Shown here: one piece after another, positions 53,465 to 59,308 of the stretch
Numbering within the stretch: the first letter of the stretch is position 1
Layout: every line of letters starts with the position of its first letter
Assembly: GCA_903951405.1 (NCBI GenBank)
Contig: CAJBBV010000063.1
Coordinates: 1 to 59,308 of the forward strand
Source of the DNA: an uncultured bacterium
GTDB lineage: Bacteria > Bacteroidota > Bacteroidia > Chitinophagales > Chitinophagaceae
Reading direction: 5' to 3'
DNA length: 59,308 nt
Position numbers and translations under genes: made by a program
Notes under the pieces: model-generated
Seen by the model: only the letters and a program-made list of their open reading frames with translations
Told to the model about the DNA's origin: nothing
The model's database searches: none

Positions 53465-53472
53465 CAAAAGTA
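53465..53472 (-). promoter_or_regulatory. Possible -7 box immediately before porZ
   Basis: The minus strand reads TACTTTTG and ends 4 bases before the porZ ATG, so the transcript would have almost no leader. No -33 TTG is found, and a chance match is possible. Confidence 0.22.
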
Positions 53473-53556
53473 GCGAAATCATGGTGCCTATGGGTAAATG
53501 GAAAAAGTTTGAAAGGGAGCGAGTTAAATTTCTTTCCTTTGTAGGAAATTTATACT

Positions 53557-55908
53557 ATGTGGCAAGCACTTGGTAAGGCAGTCCTTAAGTACAGAATACA
53601 GCTAATAATTGCAACTGTAATCATAACGATATTACTAGCCTACCAAGCTAGTAAAGTTGAATTAAGTTATGAATTCTCTAGGGCTATCCCAACCAACAAC
53701 CCAAAGTATATTGCATACTTAGATTTTAAGAAAAAATTTGGCGAAGATGGCAACCTCCTAACTATTGGATTTATTACGAACCACCTTTTTAAAGTGAAAG
53801 ACTTTAATACACTTTCATCTTTTCAAGAAAGGCTAAAAAAGATTGAAGGAGTTGAAGATATAATTGGAATTCCTGGTGCAATTACTTTACACAAAAATGA
53901 TAGTACTGAAAAACTTGATGCGATTAGAATATTCCCCACAAGAGTAGAAGACCAAAAAACGCTTGATAGCCTTAAGGATGTTTTTTATTCCCTTCCCTTC
54001 TATAAAGGAATACTATATAATCCAGAAACCAAAGCCTATTTACTAGGAGTAAGAATTAATAAAAAAATACTGAACTCAAAAGCAAGAGAAAAAGTTGTTT
54101 CTGCTATTGAAGCAGAAGCAAAGCTATTTCAAAAAGAAACCAACTATGAACTCCATTTAAGCGGGCTTCCATTAATTAGAAATAACGTTGCAGTAAGAAT
54201 TGCCAAGGAAATGCAATGGTTTCTTTTAGGTTCAATTTTACTGTCTGCGCTAATACTATTCATTTTTTTCAGGTCCCTAAGTACAACGCTACTTTCTTTG
54301 TCTGTAGTTATTGTAGGAGTGATATATAGTCTTGCAACTATACATATATTAGGCTTTCGCATCACATTGCTCAATGCATTAATCCCACCTTTAGTTGTTG
54401 TAATTGGTATTCCAAATTGTATTTACTTTATAAACAAATACCATACTTCATTTCTCAGGACAGGCAATAAAACAAAGGCTTTAGAAGAAATGATTGGGAA
54501 AATGGGGGTAGTCACCCTTTTTTGTAATATTAGTGCAGCCGTAGGTTTTGCCGTTTTTTCCATAACTAAAAGTGCCATACTACGAGAATTCGGTATTGTA
54601 GCTGGCATCAATATCATGGCATTGTTTTTCATTTCATTAGTGATGATTCCAATTGCCTTATTCTACATGAAAGAACCTCAAAAAAAACATACAGCATACT
54701 TAGATAATAAATGGATTATTAGTGTACTCACAAATATAGAAGGCTGGGTCTTTTCCCATAAAAAAACAATATATGCCTCCACCATTATTCTTGTAGCCTT
54801 TTCTGTTGCAGGAATAATGCGTTTAAGAACTGAAGCGTTTATTGTTGACGACCTACCAAAGAAAGACCCGATATATGCTGACCTTAAATTTTTTGAATCA
54901 AACTTTAGAGGTATTATGCCTTTAGAAATTTTAATCGATGCAAAAAAGAAGAATGGTATTGCAGGATCACGATCACTCGCAATATTTGATCAAGTTTCTA
55001 GATATAGTGCAATTATAGCATCAAAGCCTGAAATGGCTAGGCCATTATCACTTGCAGAGGGATTAAAATTTGCTAGACAAGGATTCTATGACGGAGATAG
55101 CAACAATTATTCAATGCCCAATGCGTTTGATGGAGCATTTATGGCAGATTACCTTAAAGCGAAAAAAGGAGTTAAAGAAAGTGATGGCTCTCTTCAAAAA
55201 CTAATGTCTGCGTTTATTGATAGCAATAGACAAGTAACCAGAATAAGTGTTAACATGGCAGATGTAGGAAGTAAAAGAATGCCTGAGCTGATTGACACCT
55301 TAGCACATGAAGCGACTACAATTTTCGATACAAGTAAAGTCAACATAACTTTTACCGGGACAAGCATTACATTTTTAGAAGGCAGTAGATTTATTATAAA
55401 AGGGTTGAAAGAGAGTATATTTTGGGCATTTTTACTGATATCCCTTTGCATGCTTTATCTCTTCAGATCACTCCGTGTACTAGTATGTTCACTTATACCA
55501 AATTTGATTCCACTCATCATGACAGCTGGCCTCATGGGGTGGGTTGGAATTGCCATAAAGCCTTCAACAGTTCTTGTATTCAGCGTTGCGCTGGGAATTG
55601 CAATAGATATCACTATTCGATTTCTAGTGAATTTCAAACAAGAACTGCCAAGATTTAATGGTGATGTTAATCAAACTGTCGTTCAAACGATTAGGGAAAC
55701 CGGAATAAGCATTGTGTATACATCACTTGTTTTGGTTGCAGGCTTTGTGATATTTGTATTCAGTGGCTTTGGAAGTACCCAAGCACTAGGATGGCTAACC
55801 TCCTTCACTCTTTTAACAGCAACAATAACAAACTTAGTGTTGCTTCCCGTATTGTTACTGCAAATTAGCAAAAGGAAGAAAATAAATGCGAATCTAGAGA
55901 GCCAATAA
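53557..55908 (+). CDS. RND-superfamily exporter, MMPL type
   Basis: A 783-residue membrane protein with two similar halves. Each half has one helix, a large extracytoplasmic domain and a five-helix bundle; helix-bundle segments include LNALIPPLVVVIGIPNCIYF and VLVFSVALGIAIDITIRFLV. This is the MMPL/SSD-like architecture of lipid and hopanoid exporters. No membrane-fusion protein or TolC gene is adjacent, which fits the MMPL type. The cargo is unknown. It converges with the TlpA-like gene 38 bp away. Confidence 0.88.
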   Translation: MWQALGKAVLKYRIQLIIATVIITILLAYQASKVELSYEFSRAIPTNNPKYIAYLDFKKKFGEDGNLLTIGFITNHLFKVKDFNTLSSFQERLKKIEGVEDIIGIPGAITLHKNDSTEKLDAIRIFPTRVEDQKTLDSLKDVFYSLPFYKGILYNPETKAYLLGVRINKKILNSKAREKVVSAIEAEAKLFQKETNYELHLSGLPLIRNNVAVRIAKEMQWFLLGSILLSALILFIFFRSLSTTLLSLSVVIVGVIYSLATIHILGFRITLLNALIPPLVVVIGIPNCIYFINKYHTSFLRTGNKTKALEEMIGKMGVVTLFCNISAAVGFAVFSITKSAILREFGIVAGINIMALFFISLVMIPIALFYMKEPQKKHTAYLDNKWIISVLTNIEGWVFSHKKTIYASTIILVAFSVAGIMRLRTEAFIVDDLPKKDPIYADLKFFESNFRGIMPLEILIDAKKKNGIAGSRSLAIFDQVSRYSAIIASKPEMARPLSLAEGLKFARQGFYDGDSNNYSMPNAFDGAFMADYLKAKKGVKESDGSLQKLMSAFIDSNRQVTRISVNMADVGSKRMPELIDTLAHEATTIFDTSKVNITFTGTSITFLEGSRFIIKGLKESIFWAFLLISLCMLYLFRSLRVLVCSLIPNLIPLIMTAGLMGWVGIAIKPSTVLVFSVALGIAIDITIRFLVNFKQELPRFNGDVNQTVVQTIRETGISIVYTSLVLVAGFVIFVFSGFGSTQALGWLTSFTLLTATITNLVLLPVLLLQISKRKKINANLESQ

Positions 55909-55946
55909 GGTCATCTCAACAGACATTAACGAAGTTATGAAGGTGC

Positions 55947-57074
55947 CTATTTCAAGACACTTCTCAGCTTGTCTTGCAATGCACTTCCTCTCAATTCTTT
56001 TGCTATGATAATACCGTTAGGGTCTATCAAAACATTGAATGGGATTCCTTCAATCTTATATAATGGAACAACCTCACTATCCCAGTATTTCAAGTCACTG
56101 ACTTGCGCCCAATCTAATTTATCATTTTTAATGGCCTTTAACCATGGTTCCTTTTCCTTATCTAAGGAAACGCCTAGAATCACAAAATTTTTATCCTTAA
56201 AGTTCTGATAAGCTTGAACAACATTAGGATTTTCCATCCTACAGGGCCTGCACCAGCTTGCCCAAAAATCAACTAAAACATATTTACCACGAAGTGATTT
56301 TAATTCAATCATATTGCCATCCACATCTGGTAAACTAAAATCCGGAGCAGGCTTCCCCACCAATTCGGATTCCATTTTTACATTAGACATGCTTTTATAC
56401 AGTTCGGAAAACTTATAAATTCTTGGTGAGTTTGGAAACCGAGAACTCAATCCATCAACAACTGGAAGTATCAGCGTATCGTTAACGTTATTTCTTGCCA
56501 TGGTAAGTGCATACAAAGCTACTGCAGGAGTTGGTGTAGTACGTGCGACATCAACTAAATACATTCCGGTTTCCTCTACTATTTTCATGTAGGTCTGCTC
56601 AGCACGCACCCTTCCACTATCATTTGCGGTTCCTAACGACTGAACTACACCACGAATTGAATCTATTGAACCAATTCTGTCATTGAATCCAATCAAAAGA
56701 GATTTTAAATCTTTACTTCCAGATGAATTAACGATATATAAATCAGGTTTTTTAATATCAATACTCAAGGTAATTTCATCTTGGTCGGGCACAATAAAAA
56801 AACCACCCTGATCTTTCTGGAAACGCAACCTGTATAATGCTTCTGAATCTTTTTTACCCCCTCTCAATTCACCGTGTCCATTTTCTTTATCGATTAATAC
56901 AGAATCAAAAACTGTTGGAGCAACCCCGTCAAGTTCAACCAAATCTAAGTAGACATATTGCTTAGCGGACCCATTTACAATATCCACCTTTACTTTTATA
57001 TTATTATCCTTATCCTTACATCCAAGAATTGAGATAAAGAATAAAGCCAGAGGAATGAAAATTAAATTTTTCAT
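55947..57074 (-). CDS. TlpA-like thioredoxin-fold lipoprotein
   Basis: A 375-residue lipoprotein with lipobox SILGC (Cys19), a 200-residue N-terminal region of the DUF4369 kind (YVYLDLVELDG, YRLRFQKDQGGFF) and a C-terminal thioredoxin domain with WASWCRPC (active cysteines 275 and 278). It should reduce or isomerise disulfides in the periplasm. It lies 5 bp after gatB on the same strand, so they probably share a transcript. Confidence 0.88.
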   Translation of the reverse strand: MKNLIFIPLALFFISILGCKDKDNNIKVKVDIVNGSAKQYVYLDLVELDGVAPTVFDSVLIDKENGHGELRGGKKDSEALYRLRFQKDQGGFFIVPDQDEITLSIDIKKPDLYIVNSSGSKDLKSLLIGFNDRIGSIDSIRGVVQSLGTANDSGRVRAEQTYMKIVEETGMYLVDVARTTPTPAVALYALTMARNNVNDTLILPVVDGLSSRFPNSPRIYKFSELYKSMSNVKMESELVGKPAPDFSLPDVDGNMIELKSLRGKYVLVDFWASWCRPCRMENPNVVQAYQNFKDKNFVILGVSLDKEKEPWLKAIKNDKLDWAQVSDLKYWDSEVVPLYKIEGIPFNVLIDPNGIIIAKELRGSALQDKLRSVLK

Positions 57075-57079
57075 ATGTA

Positions 57080-58537
57080 TTATTTTTTATTTAAAAATTC
57101 AGTTAGTAACTCAGTTGCGATACGAGGATCGGCCTTACCCTTTGATACTTTCTTAACCTCTCCTACAAAAAGCCCGATTAATCCCTTCTTCCCTTTTCTA
57201 AATTCCTCTACTTTTTCTGGCATTGAATTCAAAACTTGTTCAACCCAGGCAATTATTTCATCGGAGTCAGCATCTTGAATTAAATTTTGTTGCGTTGCAA
57301 TTTTTAACGCATCTGCGTTCTCCTTTCCATAAAGTTGTGGTAAAATTTCTTGAGCTGCAATGGAAAAAGCAATCTTACCCTCTGCAACTAATGAAAGTAA
57401 ACCATCCCACTGAGATGCACTTATGTCTACAGCATCCCACCTCAATTCATTGGTATTAAGATGCGACCGAACTGGACCTAGAAAAAAATTAGCAAGCAAC
57501 TTTTTATGAGTAGTTCCTGCAGCGATTTGTTCAAACAGATCACTTAACGACTTCTCATCTACCAGTTGGGACGCATCATATTCCGTTAATCCTAAATCAT
57601 GGATATAATGAGTAATTCGCTGCTGAGGCAAACTAGGTAACTTGTTTTTGATTGCTTCTATAAATGAGTCTGTAAAATGAAAAGGGGCCAAATCTGGCTC
57701 TGGGAAATATCGATAATCTTCAGCATCCTCCTTTGTTCTGATAGCAAAAGTAGTCCCCGCATCTGCATCATAACTACGAGTTTGCTGAATAATAGATTCG
57801 CCACTTTCTGTAATGCCAACAAGCCGTTCAATTTCAATTTCAATAGCATGTTTTACGTGCTTAATTGAATTTAGATTTTTTACTTCTACCCGTGTCCCTA
57901 ACTTCTGATCTCCTTTTAAGCGAATTGAAATATTTGCATCGCATCTCAAGCTTCCTTCTTCCATATTGCCATCACATATTCCAATCCATCGAACAAGCTT
58001 TCTTACTTGAGTAACATATGCAGCAGCCTCTTCTGAAGAATGAATAACCGGTTCTGTAACAATTTCTATCAATGGAACACCTGCGCGATTATAATCAAGT
58101 AAAGTGAACTCGTCGTGCTGATCATGTATGCTTTTCCCAGCATCCTCTTCTAGATGTATTCTAGTAAGTAGTATATCTTTATTCCCAGCTGATGTTTTAA
58201 TGGAAACAAATCCACCAGAACAAATTGGTGTAGTATGTTGAGAAATCTGATACCCTTTTGGCAGGTCTGGATAGAAATAATTTTTCCGAGCGAAGTAATT
58301 GTATTTAGCAATGTCTGCATGACAAACCAAACCCATTCTGATTGCATACTCAATAGCCTTCCGATTCATTTTAGGGAGCGTACCAGGATGACCAAGTGTA
58401 ATGGCACTCACATGCGTATTCGGTGAAGCACCAAATGAATTAGCATCAGCTGCAAATAATTTACTTTGAGTTTGAAGTTGCACATGCACCTCAAGACCAA
58501 TAACCGCTTCATATTTTGATAATACATCCACTGACAT
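57080..58537 (-). CDS. gatB: Aspartyl/glutamyl-tRNA amidotransferase subunit B
   Basis: GatB is the tRNA-binding subunit of the GatCAB complex that converts Glu-tRNA(Gln) or Asp-tRNA(Asn) to the amide form. YEAVIGLEVHVQLQTQSKLF, LPKMNRKAIEYAIRMGL and GVPLIEIVTEPVI are family hallmarks. I start at the ATG at 58537 (MSVDVLSKYEAVIG, 485 residues); the earlier ATG adds 15 residues. The gene lies between alaS and the TlpA-like gene. Confidence 0.95.
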   Translation of the reverse strand: MSVDVLSKYEAVIGLEVHVQLQTQSKLFAADANSFGASPNTHVSAITLGHPGTLPKMNRKAIEYAIRMGLVCHADIAKYNYFARKNYFYPDLPKGYQISQHTTPICSGGFVSIKTSAGNKDILLTRIHLEEDAGKSIHDQHDEFTLLDYNRAGVPLIEIVTEPVIHSSEEAAAYVTQVRKLVRWIGICDGNMEEGSLRCDANISIRLKGDQKLGTRVEVKNLNSIKHVKHAIEIEIERLVGITESGESIIQQTRSYDADAGTTFAIRTKEDAEDYRYFPEPDLAPFHFTDSFIEAIKNKLPSLPQQRITHYIHDLGLTEYDASQLVDEKSLSDLFEQIAAGTTHKKLLANFFLGPVRSHLNTNELRWDAVDISASQWDGLLSLVAEGKIAFSIAAQEILPQLYGKENADALKIATQQNLIQDADSDEIIAWVEQVLNSMPEKVEEFRKGKKGLIGLFVGEVKKVSKGKADPRIATELLTEFLNKK

Positions 58538-58606
58538 CAACCCTATATTTTGTTGCAATTTACCCAAAGAAATTTTAAACACGAACGAGAAAACCTAGAC
58601 AAAAGA

Positions 58607-59206
58607 CTAAGAAAGTACTTTACGCACAGCCTGGATAGCTAGTTGCAACCCGTCGGGATTTTGGCCACCTGCTGTTGCCAATACCCTTTGACCACCTCCA
58701 CCGCCTTTGATAGCCGTAGCTACATGAGACTTAATTAGCGAAATTGCATCTAGACTATTATCAGCTGATAAATTATCTGAAATCCCTATTGCCACATGAG
58801 GCTTTCCAGCATTAATTGTACCTAGCATTACAACTGTTTTTGAAAACCCATTACGCAAATCATTACATAATTTTTTAAGCATTTCAGGAGAAGAAACATC
58901 TATAATATCTGATATAAAATTAATTCCCTTGATCTGCTCAGCTTTGACTAACAAGTCTTTTTGTAAAAAAGCAAGCAGCTTGAATTCTGTCTGCTCAAGT
59001 AGTTTTTTTAATACCGCAGTCTCGTCAAGTTGCTGTTCAATGGCTTTAACTATATCATGTGGATTTTTTAAGGCAACTTGAACTTTTTTCAATAAAGCCT
59101 GGATTTCTGCATTTTTGATGTCTGCCGCTTGGCCACAAATCGACTCAATTCTCCTAACCCCTGCAGCGATTCCTGATTCAGTGACTATCATAAAATACCC
59201 CAATTC
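58607..59206 (-). CDS. alaS: Alanyl-tRNA synthetase, C-terminal fragment (truncated at a join)
   Basis: The reading frame shows the end of the AlaRS editing domain ([21 protein letters not shown]), the helical linker and the C-terminal DHHA1/C-Ala domain with AIKGGGGGQ and [11 protein letters not shown]. About 198 residues remain of a protein that is normally near 870; the catalytic domain and the zinc-binding Cys/His of the editing site are missing. The track start ([13 protein letters not shown]) is not AlaRS: it is leuC sequence read out of frame. AlaRS homology begins near 59206, just where leuC homology ends. Confidence 0.88.
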   Translation of the reverse strand, partial: ELGYFMIVTESGIAAGVRRIESICGQAADIKNAEIQALLKKVQVALKNPHDIVKAIEQQLDETAVLKKLLEQTEFKLLAFLQKDLLVKAEQIKGINFISDIIDVSSPEMLKKLCNDLRNGFSKTVVMLGTINAGKPHVAIGISDNLSADNSLDAISLIKSHVATAIKGGGGGQRVLATAGGQNPDGLQLAIQAVRKVLS

Positions 59207-59210
59207 CCGT
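59200..59210. other. Junction between alaS and leuC sequence
   Basis: To the left the minus strand encodes AlaRS (ELGYFMIV). To the right, one frame away, it encodes LeuC up to VLPING. The switch is within a few bases of 59206. A contig-end position and the loss of an essential gene point to an assembly or amplification chimera. Confidence 0.75.
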
Positions 59211-59307
59211 TGATAGGAAGAACTTGCGCAGGGTTTGTTCCCCAACTGACATGTGGAGACAATGTTGATGCATCGATAACAACTTCAACATCAAACTTTG
59301 CGCCATC
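59206..59307 (-). pseudogene. leuC: 3-isopropylmalate dehydratase large subunit LeuC, internal fragment
   Basis: The last 102 bases, read on the minus strand from the right edge, encode [20 protein letters not shown] and [14 protein letters not shown]. This matches the middle of LeuC (E. coli DEGATFDTVV...PQVTWGTNPGQVISVN), the aconitase-family enzyme of leucine synthesis. After the Gly the frame continues only five codons into alaS sequence before a stop at 59188. The segment is too short for the ORF track. Whether an intact leuC continues beyond the window is unknown. Confidence 0.8.
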
Positions 59308-59308
59308 A

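Noticed and set aside
58607-59245. Track ORF of 212 residues with start [13 protein letters not shown]
   Set aside because: The first 13 residues come from leuC sequence read in the wrong frame; only the part from about 59206 leftwards is AlaRS.

Overview
The window is a piece of a low-GC Bacteroidota chromosome, most likely from the order Cytophagales. The evidence is a PorZ-type type IX secretion component, a TonB-dependent receptor with an N-terminal CarboxypepD_reg-like domain, a split transketolase (C-terminal half only), an ECF sigma factor followed by the Bacteroidota 'sensor of ECF-type sigma factor' protein, and several upstream regions carrying the Bacteroidota -7 box TAnnTTTG. It is mostly ordinary core chromosome: about 50 protein genes, no intergenic stretch above 300 bp, and no tRNA, rRNA, CRISPR array, insertion sequence or prophage that I could see.

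Layout. 1-1892 (minus): rsmA, a D-2-hydroxyacid dehydrogenase and the start of greA. 1962-4573: pdxA, an outer-membrane-like protein and a LolA-like protein. 4641-9429: a small sugar-metabolism block holding two Tat-type exported enzymes (hydroxypyruvate-isomerase-like TIM barrel and Gfo/Idh/MocA oxidoreductase), a formylglycine-generating-enzyme-fold protein without the catalytic cysteines, and a sialate O-acetylesterase-like SGNH hydrolase. 9499-11308: an ABC-2 exporter. 11428-15577: ATP synthase genes atpB-E-F-H-A, closed by a terminator with no atpG. 15651-17447: an MsbA-like ABC exporter. 17465-22877: an exported 728-residue protein with a caspase-like C-terminal domain, divergent from a PhoB/PhoR-like two-component system that is followed by an exported transglutaminase-like protein. 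23039-27538: an IPT/TIG beta-helix lipoprotein and a TonB-dependent receptor. 27827-30804: rfbA, galE and a transketolase C-terminal subunit. 30838-32602: ECF sigma factor, putative anti-sigma factor and a Spy-like sensor.

32751-40775 (minus): purD, the elongasome genes mreB-mreC-mreD-mrdA-rodA, and a metallo-beta-lactamase-fold hydrolase. 40916-47906: a POT peptide transporter, an AlkB-type membrane di-iron monooxygenase, serS, a small unknown protein, a class-III PLP enzyme resembling the phosphonate lyase PbfA, gcvH and a VanZ-family protein. 48114-53460: prfA, an amidohydrolase, recO and porZ. 53557-58537: an RND/MMPL exporter, a TlpA-like lipoprotein and gatB.

The right end is abnormal. 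The C-terminal quarter of alaS (58607 to about 59206) is joined, out of frame, to an internal piece of leuC on the same strand (about 59206-59308). AlaRS is essential and loses its catalytic part here, so a chimeric assembly join at the contig end is the likeliest reading; a real rearrangement would be remarkable.

The strongest candidates for undescribed biology are the exported caspase-fold-like protein beside the PhoB/PhoR-like genes, the exported transglutaminase-like protein behind that two-component system, and the isolated PbfA-like enzyme. I saw no clear new multi-gene defence or mobile system. All family calls are from reading the translations; no database search was run.
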